From Triglochin maritima (lineage: Eukaryota > Streptophyta > Magnoliopsida > Alismatales > Juncaginaceae): a stretch of 64,000 nt of DNA. Where the stretch lies: positions 1 to 64,000 of the forward strand of contig CAVMKL010000060.1 of assembly GCA_963682175.1 (NCBI GenBank). Reading direction: 5' to 3'. Made by a program: the position numbers and the translations under genes. The notes under the pieces were generated by a model. That model was not told the origin of the DNA and searched no databases. It saw only the letters and a program-made list of their open reading frames with translations. Of the stretch, positions 14,435 to 22,683 are shown piece by piece. How positions within the stretch are numbered: the first letter of the stretch is position 1; the number at the start of each line of letters is the position of its first letter.

Positions 14435-14524
14435 CGTCGTTTCCGCAGACAAAAGTTGGGATTTTGAAGTAGAGGAGTTTGCAGTGGAATAAGGTACACC
14501 TCCGATCGCCTTTTCCAAAGACAA
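14224..14524 (-). repeat. Degenerate 69-75 bp repeats encoding the N-terminus of gene A, unit 1
   Basis: The motif TACACCTCCCATCGCC starts at 14279, 14354, 14423 and 14495 (degenerate), with a weaker copy near 14224. Each unit encodes roughly 23-25 residues of the form [20 protein letters not shown]. In the outermost unit the Met codon of AMGGV has become Ile, and an in-frame TGA lies just upstream, so the usable ATG is in the next unit inward (14434). Confidence 0.8.
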
Positions 14525-14550
14525 AAGAGGAGAGTTTCAAGTCGACGAGT

Positions 14551-14556
14551 TCACAT
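14551..14556 (-). promoter_or_regulatory. Start-stop upstream ORF (ATG-TGA) in the gene A leader, unit 1
   Basis: Between the AG tract and the proposed ATG of gene A the minus strand has only one upstream ATG, and it is followed at once by TGA. It ends 116 bp upstream of the main start. Minimal start-stop uORFs are known to stall ribosomes in some plant leaders. A role here is only inferred. Confidence 0.45.
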
Positions 14557-14581
14557 AGTGGGTTTTGTGTGTTGTGAGGGG

Positions 14582-14584
<3 letters not shown>

Positions 14585-14614
<30 letters not shown>
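14585..14614. repeat. (AG)15 microsatellite in the gene A leader, unit 1
   Basis: Thirty bases of perfect AG repeat lie upstream of gene A, so the minus strand reads as a CT tract of the kind common in plant 5' leaders. The unit 2 copy has 14 repeats. Confidence 0.95.
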
Positions 14615-14616
<2 letters not shown>

Positions 14617-14681
14617 AACGGCGGCAAGAGGAGGTTTTACAGTTAACTAGTTTAATGTTTTCTTGTTATATGCTTTTTCTG

Positions 14682-14690
14682 TTTATAAAT
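14682..14690 (-). promoter_or_regulatory. Candidate TATA box of gene A, unit 1
   Basis: The minus strand reads ATTTATAAA here, about 250 bp upstream of the proposed ATG. A start of transcription about 30 bp downstream would give a leader containing the CT tract and the start-stop uORF. The region is AT-rich, so chance occurrence is possible. Confidence 0.35.
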
Positions 14691-15292
14691 AATATATTTC
14701 AGTTTTGTTATCGTAATTTATATTTTTTTCAGAAAATATATTCTTAATTTTTAATTTTCCATAGAATACATTCTTAATTTTTCAAAGAATATATTCTCAA
14801 ACTTTTACTTTTCCAAAGAATATATTCTCAACCTTCACTTTTGAAACGGAGAATATATTCTTACATTTCACTTTTGAAACACACCGTAAGAAAACACATG
14901 TTTTGTATGAGTTCAAATAATCACAACTCATTCTCTCATTGTTTCTTTCTTTTCACTTATTCCCTACTACTCTCGTTGTGTTAGCCAATAAATTTAGATG
15001 ATTTTTCTAACTCAACTTCTTCGGAATATGAGAATGATAATAGGCATGCAAGACTCGCGACAGTAAACAAATTAATTGAATTGATCCTCCCGTTGCTATC
15101 TAAGATATTTTCTTCAAGCTCTCGGAGGAGGCGAAGACAAGTCAATCGATCTTGCAACTGCGATAAAGATCACGAAGCTGGTTATAACCGTCTTTTTAAT
15201 GATTATTTTGGTAAAAATGTTGTCTACTCTCATTATATTTTCTGGAGAAAATTTAGAATGTGTTAGCTTGTCTTTCTTCGTATAGTAGCAGA

Positions 15293-17070
15293 TGTAGTAA
15301 CCTTAATCTAAACACCCTATTAAACTAAACTAAACCTAATTAACCTTAATTAAGCTTGCTACAGTAAAGAGTGAGGTGAAGATGAGGATAAGATTTGGAA
15401 TTGCTATAAATAAAGGTGTTAGGTTTTATCTGAAACGTTTTCTTCATCCTCAAGTTAATCAGAGAGTGGGAGAGGCGATTTTGGAGAAGAAGAAGAAGGA
15501 GAGAAGAAGAAGGAGAGGAAGTGAAGGAGAAGAGTTGGGTTAGGTTTGCCAAAGCTTGAGAAGCTTCCACAAACGTCAAAAAGGTATGTCAAGTCTTCAT
15601 TATAACTCACTTAAGCTTTGTGGGTGTTGGGGATCCACGTTGGTGTCGAATTCCCCGTCGGATTGCAACCTATTCAGAGGTTGAAGACGACAATCGGTCG
15701 ACCGGTGCCTGTGGGCAGTCGAACGGGTCCACTTAGCCGGTCGACCGAAACAATGAGAATAGGTCGGTTTGGGGTTTTGACTTATTAAACGGTCGAACGC
15801 CCTTAACCTGGTTCGACCGATCTATTCGATGCTAAGTCAGTTGGGAGCTTTGACCATCAAAACGGTCGACCGCTCTTTAACTTTCGGTCGACCGACTGAG
15901 CATTTTAATTAAGCAGTAGAGTGCCTGTGATGTTTCGGTCGAACTGTATCTCTGTTCCGGTCGACCGAATATTACTTAGGCAAAATGTTGAAATCTCTGT
16001 TATCGGTTGAACGGACCCTTGGTTCGACCGGTCAGATATATATATATTAAAATATTGTATAGTGTAGACCATCCAAACGGTCGACCGCTAGATGACTTTT
16101 GTTCGACCGAATGGTCGGTAATTCGGTTGGCGTGGTTCGACCGATAGATTTGTTTGTACAGTACCGAGTACTGTGCGGAAGACCGGTCGACCGGTGTGCT
16201 TTTAGCGGTCGACCGATCTGCCGCAGGTTGGTGGATTTATCCACACGCGAGTCGTCGAGTTTAGGTCGACTACCGGCTCCGAGGCGACGGTCGATTACCG
16301 GCCTTGAGAGCGACGGATTTCACCTTCGACGAGGGCGTATTATTGTTGGCCTCTCATATCGAGCGGGGTGTGAGAGATGAGTGCCGTAAACCTTGGGCTG
16401 TTTGCTAGGGTTTGTCGGTAGGCCGAGGATATTCCGGCAGGGTGCGCGTCTGGCGGCTCTTGGGGGAGCAGCGGCTGTCGTCTGGCCCGAGTTGTGCATT
16501 CGGTGGGCTGACTCGCTCCTGGGGTGGCGGCGTAGTGTCAGGGTTCCTTTCTGCGGCTCTTGGGGAGCAGTGGTGCCGACTGACCATTGTGAGGCAACGG
16601 TGGACTGACTTGACCCTCGTGGTGGCAGGAGTGGTTCAGTACCGCGGAGGCGGAGATTGACATTATTGTGGGCCCGAGGTGAATGATCATGTGCATTGCA
16701 TTGCATTGTCTTTAATTCCATTTTGTATTTTAGGAGGTTTGGCATACGGGGTTCCTGCAAGGAACTCAGGCATGTTTCAATTGTTTGCATTTCAGGTAGC
16801 GAGCAACATTAGAGTCGAGGTGGTGACCGAGGAGGGTGCCCCCGGGATCTGATCCTGTCTTCTTTTTGTATCTTTTGTTGAGGTAGTGATTACATGTATA
16901 TTCATTTCTGTTGTAATCAGAGTTGACTCATATGTATATTTTGACTTCCACATGGATCTATATCTTTTATATTATATATATATGTTGGTTTGTTTCCCGT
17001 GACGTGCCTTGTTGACCGTTGACAGTCTTTAATATTGTTTAAATTTTCCGCTGTTTTCGGGGACGTTACA
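15293..17070 (+). mobile_element. Solo LTR (1778 bp) with 5-bp target duplication, unit 1
   Basis: The element begins TGTAGTAACC, ends GACGTTACA, and is flanked on both sides by GCAGA (15288-15292 and 17071-17075). Its removal joins FLRIVA to DLENT in the transposase reading frame. TG..CA ends with a 5-bp duplication and no internal gag-pol indicate a solo LTR left by LTR-LTR recombination. The TGTAAC...GTTACA style of end resembles Ty3/Gypsy chromovirus LTRs. A TATAAATA at 15405-15412 favours plus orientation. Short frames inside are not genes. Confidence 0.83.
15695..16215. repeat. Interspersed CGGTCGACCG palindromes inside the solo LTR, unit 1
   Basis: Eight exact copies of the 10-bp palindrome CGGTCGACCG, plus several one-base variants in which one half is kept (GGTCGAACG, TTCGACCG), are spread over about 520 bp. 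The bases between them are unrelated. They lie downstream of the LTR TATA-like site, so probably in the R/U5 part. Confidence 0.85.
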
Positions 17071-18129
17071 GCAGATCTTGAGAATACTGATAATTCTTAC
17101 AAAGAAGACCTAATGCCACTGGACGACTTGTAACATCAGCACTACAAAAATGCACAGGAGTCAACCGAATGTTAGCATACTGCACTGCAGCTGATACTGT
17201 CGATGAATACTTACGACTAAGTGAAGAAAAAATAGCCAGAAATGCCCCTGCAAAAATTTACTAAATGTGTCATTGCCTAATTTGATAATGAATATTTAAG
17301 AAGACCTACACCAACATACTTGACGATGCTACTTCACATCAGTGAGCGTCGTGAATTCACTGACATGATAAGCAACATTGACAACATGCACTGAGAGTGG
17401 AAAAAATGATCAGCCGCATTGAAAGCACAATATCAAGGGCTAAGTAGCAAAACAACACTTGTCATCGAGGTTGTAGCATCCTAAGATCTATGAATTTGAC
17501 ATTCTTTGTTTGGCATACCAGGTTAGTGTAATGATATTAATGGGCTTCATCAATCTCCAATTTTTGATGATATTCTAAGTGGTAAGACACCACCTATAAA
17601 TTTCGTTGTCAACGATCACCATTACAACATGAGATATTATCTCACAGATTATATTTATCAACAATAGGTCGCATTCATCCAATCAATAATTCTTCTATAG
17701 ACTCCTAAAGCTATATTGTTTGCTAAATACCAAGAAGAAGCATGCAAGGATGTGGAACCCTCATTTGGAGTGCTTCAATCGTGATTTGCAATAATTCGAA
17801 AGCCATATTTGACGTGTAATGTCGACATGCTAAACAAATTTATGATGACTTACATCATAATGCACAATATACTAGTAGAAGATGAACGAGAATCGTAAGC
17901 CCACTAAGATGATACAAGTAAATTTGTTCAAGACCGACCTCGACATACAAACAGCAGAAGAACAACAACATATGATGATGAGTCATTCGAATATTCTCCC
18001 AACTGTATTGTCGATATTAATATTTACTTGAACGATATGGTTCAAGTTCGTGATAGGAAGATACATTTGGCTCTTAAAGCGGATTTGGTTGAGAGTATTT
18101 GGCAACGCTATGGGCAGAATGATAATTAA

Positions 18130-19072
18130 AAATGTCTTTATCTACATTTTAGTTGTTGTAATATTTAATTATATGTAATCGTCAATGTAATCTCGATGAG
18201 TTTCGTTATTAATTACTATTATCAACTAGCAGATAATAAATTAATAATTTATGAATGTTTGTCCAACAATGATTTTGAAAAAAAATGAAAAACATTAATA
18301 GTTATTAAGTTTATTAATAATTACAATTAATATATAAAATTTAAATCATTAAATATATATTTATTTGTAAATAGTAAGAAATGAGTTTAAGGCAAGAGTG
18401 CAATACAATTTTATTTTATTATACATAAATAACTACGTCGTTCGGGTTTGAGCTTGCATTCCGGGATGAATGTTTCACTCCCCCCAACCAATACTAATAG
18501 GTTGGGGAATGTACGATACATATGAGATGTGTTAGGTCATCACACAACACATATATAGAATGCGGTAATTATGTGAGTGTATGTACGTTTTAATATTTAA
18601 ATAATAGAATAATACAATATACATATTATAATTTATTTGCATATAGCCATATATGTACACAAAATTGATGTTCGGCTCATAAAAATATTTAAAATAATTC
18701 TAATTATACATAGATAATAAGAATAAAAAAGACAATCTTCTAACATACAGTGTATAATGCGCCGCACACATCATCCTGACTGCGGGCGTGTCGTCTAAAT
18801 TTCTAAACACTACCGCAACCACCTGGGACATGGTTCAGAAAGAGAGAGAGAGAGAGAGTAGAGTGAGAAAGAGGAGGAGATGAAGCGACTTTTGTTTGAA
18901 AAGATGGATGGGAGAGAGGCAGCGTATGGTAGTGTACTAGCCATGCATGCACTATAGTTTGTATTGTACTCACGGTTGCACTGTTACTTAGGTGGTCTGA
19001 TTTATTTATTTAGTTTTGGAAATGGAGTCAAAATACGTATTTGAAACTGTAATACGCGAAACGGTCGTATCA
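18130..19072. other. AT-rich non-coding spacer downstream of the transposase pseudogene, unit 1
   Basis: No supported gene. Contents are an 8-bp-stem hairpin CCCCAACC/GGTTGGGG at about 18483-18507, a short (AG)n tract at 18841-18858, and a 43-codon minus-strand frame opening at ATG 18831 just beyond that tract. The frame has no recognisable homology. Confidence 0.5.
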
Positions 19073-19210
19073 GGGCACCCTTAACGGGGGTGCCCCGCCC
19101 GGGCGCCCTGGTTGGGCGCCCGTGGGGTGCCCGCCCGGGACGCCCACCCGGGCGCGTGCCCGGGCGTTGGGCGTCCCGGGCGCCCATGGGTGGGGGGACA
19201 CGTGTCCCCC
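19073..19210. repeat. GC-rich hairpin cluster at the left end of the element, unit 1
   Basis: About 140 bp are built from overlapping inverted blocks of GGGCGCCC, CCCGGGCG and GGACACGTGTCC, so many hairpins can form. This is a sharp change from the AT-rich surroundings and looks like transposon subterminal sequence, not a gene. Confidence 0.7.
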
Positions 19211-19264
19211 TCCCATTGGTTTAATTTTTTTTTAATTTTTTTTATTATTTAGAGGATGTTTTGT

Positions 19265-20451
19265 TATTAATTTCGGGTTTGAGCTGGAACCCGACCCAAC
19301 CCGAAATTTTCGGGTTAGAAAAAAACCCAACCCGAACCCGAATCCGAACCCAATCGGGTTGAACCCAACCCGACCCGAAATTTTCGGGTTGGTTCGGGTT
19401 GGACCCGAAATTTTAGCACCAACTTTTGCAATACAACTGCTGAATGGTAAGATAATCTTTTTGGCACCAACTTTTTGCAATACAATTGCATCACAACATA
19501 ACAGAATATTTTCCACTTAAAAAAACCAAAAGTAGATCTTTTACACTAACCACTATTACTAACTCCGGATCAGATCTAAATACCAACATCACCGATCAAA
19601 AAAGGAACCCAACAGATAATATTTGGCCACCAAAAAACCTCCGGTCACCCGAAATGGATCACAGGAAGGCAAAACCAATGTGGATCGTGAAAAAACAAAT
19701 CTGGTAGGTGAATTCCAACATTCTTCTCAAAAAGGTTGCAACCTTTGAACCCAAACCCTACTCTATCCCCTCAGATCCTGACCTGAGAGAGAACCCAATC
19801 CGAGAAGACTGCAAAAGATGCGATCTTTCCAATGCAGATGGGCTAAAGATTCCGGGGAAGTTGGGATTACCTTCAAGAAGACGATGGGAGTTGCCGTCGT
19901 CCCCGAGCTTGGGGAGCGGCGGAGGGGCGGAGTGCTGGAACTGGCGCGACATCATCCCTCCGCCCTTCTTCCCCTTCACCTCCACAACCATCACCCTTCT
20001 CCCCCTTTCTCCACCGCGCCGTTCCTCGTGTCCAGCGGTGCTTTCGTTCCATTTTGGGGTTCTTCCAACATCTTTCGACGTCCTTCGTCAGGGAAGAATG
20101 GACATGCGACGGTGACGTGAGATTAGGGATTTTGGGTCGGGAGACAGGGACTGGATGGGAGAAATGTGATGTGGAAACAGGTTCGGGTAGTGTGGAAATG
20201 GGTGAATGAGTTGGGATTCGGTTCTGGTAATTAATAAACGGGTAAATGGGTACTGCTGTATACCTTTAATTGGTTTCGGGTTGGGTCGGGTCAACCCGAC
20301 CCCTGAAACCCGAACCCGACCCGAGCATCCGGGTTTTTTTCCCTTCTAACCCAACCCGACCCGAGCTGCTTCTCAACCCGACCCAACCCGACCCGACCAG
20401 TCGGGTTCGGGTCGGTTTTCGGGTTCAACCCGACCCGTGTGCACCCCTAGG
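19265..20451. mobile_element. hAT-like GGGTCGGG-rich insertion, unit 1
   Basis: Both flanks are packed with GGGTCGGGTT/AACCCGACCC blocks in inverted arrangement (19273-19410 and 20276-20445). Read from the right, the end is TAGGGGTGCACACGGGTCGGG, the style of many plant non-autonomous hAT elements. No matching left terminus or clear 8-bp duplication was found, so the left limit is approximate. The interior includes a direct repeat of GCACCAACTTT.TGCAATACAA and the possible captured exon. Confidence 0.45.
19890..20000 (-). pseudogene. Possible captured exon fragment resembling chloroplast HHL1, unit 1
   Basis: The minus strand encodes VVEVKGKKGGGMMSRQFQ followed by APPPLPKLGDDGN. This recalls the region after the transit peptide of HYPERSENSITIVE TO HIGH LIGHT 1, a thylakoid protein of photosystem II repair. 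The similarity stops after GDDGN, and the frame continues with unrelated residues to a stop at 19758. The GC-rich, codon-like composition inside a transposon suggests gene-fragment capture. Recognition is from memory and not verified by alignment. Confidence 0.4.
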
Positions 20452-20736
20452 TATTTGTTATAAATGTGGGGTAATAATTTATTGTAAGTGATTAAAATTA
20501 AGAAATTTCCAGAACCAACAATTTCAAGTTAAATAGAAAAAAAATATTAATACAACAATACAATAAAAACAATACATTAATAATACTAAAATACGAAATA
20601 CAACCAACCACATGAAACATAAAGGAAAATACAAACCATACAGACTACTACTACAACCCGAAATACAAACTAAGGGAAATACAAACCATACGAAATTAGG
20701 GAAATACAAACCATACGAAATACGGACTACAACAAA

Positions 20737-21966
20737 CTACACGTACCCATTCTCTTCTGCCCAGGCGAGAAGTTTATCAATTACTTTTTTATCCTTCTCC
20801 GTCGGGTTGTCCTTCCTCATCAGAGAGTGAAGCATGTCCAACTTATTTTTTATTAAATGCCTCTGGAAATTCCTTTCCGCTAACTCCTCTTGCTTGGAGA
20901 AACCATCTTCTCTGACTTGGGCGGTGTATCGAATCTGTTCTGCAAGTTCTCTAACATCGGTGTCTCTTTCGGGGCGTAATGCACTCTTAGCCTTTTTCTT
21001 AGCCTTCTTCACACCTTCTGGGCGTGTAGACGACTCCGGCATCAGTTCTTCTGCATCCGAGGGTGATTGCGTCCTCGAGCCGTCCGTGCTCTTTCTTTTC
21101 CCAAGGCTTCCTGACTGGGGACTATTTTCATCGTGCAACTCCGGTGACTCCCAGTCAACACGCACGGCATTAGCTCCGGAGATCACACTCTCCCATTTTA
21201 GGTACCTACGCAACATAACCCAAGCATCAAAATAAAGAAATTTAGGCACATGACTTCGCTCGTAGATCACGTGCGCTTGTCGGACAACATCGTCGTCATT
21301 CTGGCCGCTCCTTTTCCGTCGGAATGCCTGATCGAAGCACCCGACCCACTTGTTCACAGCAGGTATAATTCTCCTCCACCGTCCTTTTAAGGACTCTGCG
21401 TTCCTTTCGGGTAGGCCAGTGCCTTCCACGGAGATGTCGTACACACGTTTCACTCTAGCCCATAATGAAGTAGACTTCTGGTTTGTCCCTGTCACCGCAT
21501 CGCAACTGACTTCCATATATGCAGAGACAAGTCTCTCATCCTCAGCTGTGGTCCACAACTTCGGATTGGCTTTGGCAGTTTGGACTTGCTTGCGGTGACG
21601 ACGCTGTGGAGGTGGGGATGGTGGTGTGGGGGTGTGTCGTGGTGGGGACTCATCGTCGTCGTTACCCTCATCTTCAATGTTCGCCATACTCTGGCTACTT
21701 TTTTGAGACATGGGTCGGCCAAACATCTGGAACTGCGGTTGATTATAAGGGAATGGTGGTGCATATTGAGAGTATTGTGGGAATGGTAAGTTTTGATCTG
21801 GGGATGCGTAGTGAGAGAATTGTGGGAATGGTGGTGCGTACTGGGAGAAGTCTGGTTGTTGGAATGATTGTTGGTAAAATGGACGTGAGGGATATGGTTG
21901 TGGATAGCGTGGATGCGGATTTGATTGTGGACGAAGGGGGGAACGATGGTACTCTGGAGAAGACAT
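20737..21966 (-). CDS. Harbinger ORF1: Myb/SANT-like DNA-binding protein, 409 aa, unit 1
   Basis: A single open exon starts at a true ATG and ends in TAG. Residues 1-85 are rich in Pro, Gln, Tyr and Phe (repeated QYAPPFPQ). About residues 136-240 carry the Myb/SANT-like pattern KLWTTAEDERLVSAYMEVS..., SLWARVKRVYD and LKGRWRRIIPAVNKW, typical of plant PIF/Harbinger ORF1 proteins (often annotated as glutathione S-transferase T3-like). A basic stretch, KKAKKKAKSALRPER, could act in nuclear import. In the known family ORF1 binds subterminal DNA and helps the transposase excise. The reading frame is undamaged in both array units, unlike the nearby transposase. It is probably a mobile-element protein, not a host gene. 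Confidence 0.85.
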   Translation of the reverse strand: MSSPEYHRSPLRPQSNPHPRYPQPYPSRPFYQQSFQQPDFSQYAPPFPQFSHYASPDQNLPFPQYSQYAPPFPYNQPQFQMFGRPMSQKSSQSMANIEDEGNDDDESPPRHTPTPPSPPPQRRHRKQVQTAKANPKLWTTAEDERLVSAYMEVSCDAVTGTNQKSTSLWARVKRVYDISVEGTGLPERNAESLKGRWRRIIPAVNKWVGCFDQAFRRKRSGQNDDDVVRQAHVIYERSHVPKFLYFDAWVMLRRYLKWESVISGANAVRVDWESPELHDENSPQSGSLGKRKSTDGSRTQSPSDAEELMPESSTRPEGVKKAKKKAKSALRPERDTDVRELAEQIRYTAQVREDGFSKQEELAERNFQRHLIKNKLDMLHSLMRKDNPTEKDKKVIDKLLAWAEENGYV

Positions 21967-22039
21967 TGTGGAAGAGATATGGGATGTAAGTTGAGTTTTG
22001 TGGAAGAGATATGGGGTGTAAGTCGAGTTTTGTGTAGGG

Positions 22040-22048
22040 TATATATAG
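22040..22048 (-). promoter_or_regulatory. Candidate TATA box of Harbinger ORF1, unit 1
   Basis: The minus strand reads CTATATATA about 75 bp upstream of the ORF1 ATG, a normal spacing for a short plant leader. The 39-bp minisatellite starts about 15 bp further upstream. Confidence 0.6.
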
Positions 22049-22062
22049 AGAAAAAATTAGAC

Positions 22063-22236
22063 ACTGTGCAATCACGCGGATTACTTTTCTTACACGCGTA
22101 TATTGTACATTCACGCGGACTACTTTTCTTTCACGCGTGTACTGTACATTCACGCGAACTACTTTTCTTTCACGCGTATACTGTGCAATCACGCGGATTA
22201 CTTTTCACGCACGCGTATACTGTGCATTCACGCGCG
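22063..22236. repeat. 39-bp minisatellite with ACGCG cores upstream of ORF1, unit 1
   Basis: Four and a half tandem units of about 39 bp share ACTGTGCAATCACGCGGA and TTACTTTTCTTTCACGCGTAT halves, with a few base changes per unit. Each unit has two ACGCG cores about 20 bp apart. Placement just upstream of the ORF1 TATA box and near the element end suggests protein-binding subterminal repeats. Confidence 0.85.
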
Positions 22237-22243
22237 TTTCGAA

Positions 22244-22291
22244 ATTCAAATATTCAAATTTCAAATATTCAAATTTCAAATATTCAAATTT
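22244..22291. repeat. Short AT-rich tandem repeat, unit 1
   Basis: Three copies of a 16-bp unit ATTCAAATATTCAAAT with overlap, directly after the minisatellite. No function is suggested by the sequence. Confidence 0.8.
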
Positions 22292-22607
22292 TTGTGGTTT
22301 AATAGTGATTAATATTGTTAATTAATTAATAGTAATAATAAGTATATCGTGAATTAGAATGATAATGTAATTAGAATTAGATTTATATAAAATGTATTTT
22401 ATTAAATGTTGTGTGAGAATTAAATTTGTTTAATTAAGAAATGATGTGGATGAAAGAGAGTGTAGGGTGGGTGGGGGTAGTCTGGGCATGGATAAGGGGG
22501 TTTTTTGGGTGGGTTGGGTGAGCTGACGTGGCAGAGAGAAGCTGACGTGGCAGAGAGAGAGTGCAGGGCGCCCGGGGGTAGCCGGGCGCTGTTATTTGTG
22601 CTCTCAG

Positions 22608-22683
22608 GTGGACATGGCGGAGTGGTTATCGGGCATGACTAGAAATCATGTGGGCTCTGTCCGCGTCAAATCCTGCCGTACAC
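22608..22683 (+). pseudogene. tRNA-Ser(AGA) pseudogene lacking half of the T arm, unit 1
   Basis: The start GTGGACATGGCGGAGTGG, an anticodon stem CATGA/TCATG with loop CTAGAAA (anticodon AGA at 22641-22643), and a long variable arm identify a serine tRNA. After CCGCG the expected 5' strand of the T arm (about CAGGT) is missing and TCAAATCCTGCC follows directly. The acceptor stem has a mismatch (CGTACAC). It is 76 nt instead of about 82. It begins 4 bp after the proposed Harbinger end. It is unlikely to be functional. Confidence 0.85.

Larger units (their letters stand above)
14990..18129 (+). pseudogene. PIF/Harbinger (ALP1-like) transposase pseudogene, split by a solo LTR, unit 1
   Basis: Translation of about 14998-15292 gives the N-terminal ALP1-like pattern (HEAGYNRLFNDYF..., then FLRIVA). 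It resumes in frame at 17071 with DLENTDNSY and runs to a TAA at 18127-18129. Recognisable DDE_Tnp_4 landmarks are the degraded NIDNMHxEW, CNDINGL and DVEPSFGVLQ segments. At least one frameshift (near 17260) and many stops interrupt it, several at expected Trp or Arg codons (TGG to TGA/TAG, CGA to TGA). The gap 15293-17070 is a retrotransposon solo LTR. The terminal inverted repeats of the parent element were not identified. It cannot encode active transposase. Confidence 0.82.
19073..22603. mobile_element. Probable Harbinger-type element carrying ORF1 only (3531 bp), unit 1
   Basis: The ends form imperfect inverted repeats. The left end is GGGCACCCTTAACGG and the right end, read inward, is GAGCACAAATAACAG; both are followed within about 40 bp by CGGGCGCCCTG. 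TCA flanks both ends (19070-19072, 22604-22606), which would be a 3-bp target duplication as in this superfamily, although TTA/TAA is usual. The interior holds an intact Harbinger-type Myb-like ORF1 but no transposase, so it would depend on a partner. The repeats are diverged and the boundaries are tentative. Confidence 0.5.

Noticed and set aside
14088..14627. A 179-codon minus-strand frame overlapping gene A exon 1
   Set aside because: It has no ATG at its start, is repetitive because the DNA is repetitive, and lacks the [10 protein letters not shown] signature, which lies in the other frame.
16099..16790. Several open frames on both strands in the solo LTR, and their unit 2 copies
   Set aside because: They lie wholly within LTR sequence, overlap each other on both strands and show no domain.
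18700..18831. 43-codon minus-strand frame with a CT-rich leader (MSQVVAVVFR...)
   Set aside because: Too short and unrecognised. No splice partner or homology was seen, though it could be a stray first exon.
19002..19187. GC-rich 61-codon frame (Arg/Pro/Gly-rich)
   Set aside because: It is a translation of the GC hairpin cluster at the transposon end.
19035..20460. GTATTTGA/GTATTTGT as a possible 8-bp target duplication for the hAT-like insertion
   Set aside because: Only seven of eight bases match, and the left copy lies outside the Harbinger left end, which conflicts with nesting.
21492..22302. Open frames on both strands around the ORF1 start and minisatellite (His-rich, or VQYTRERKVVR repeats)
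   Set aside because: They are shadows of ORF1 and of the 39-bp repeat and have no independent support.
14990..22603. The transposase pseudogene and the ORF1 gene as one autonomous Harbinger element
   Set aside because: Matching terminal repeats were seen only around 19073-22603. No partner terminus was found near 14640-15000, so one element cannot be supported.
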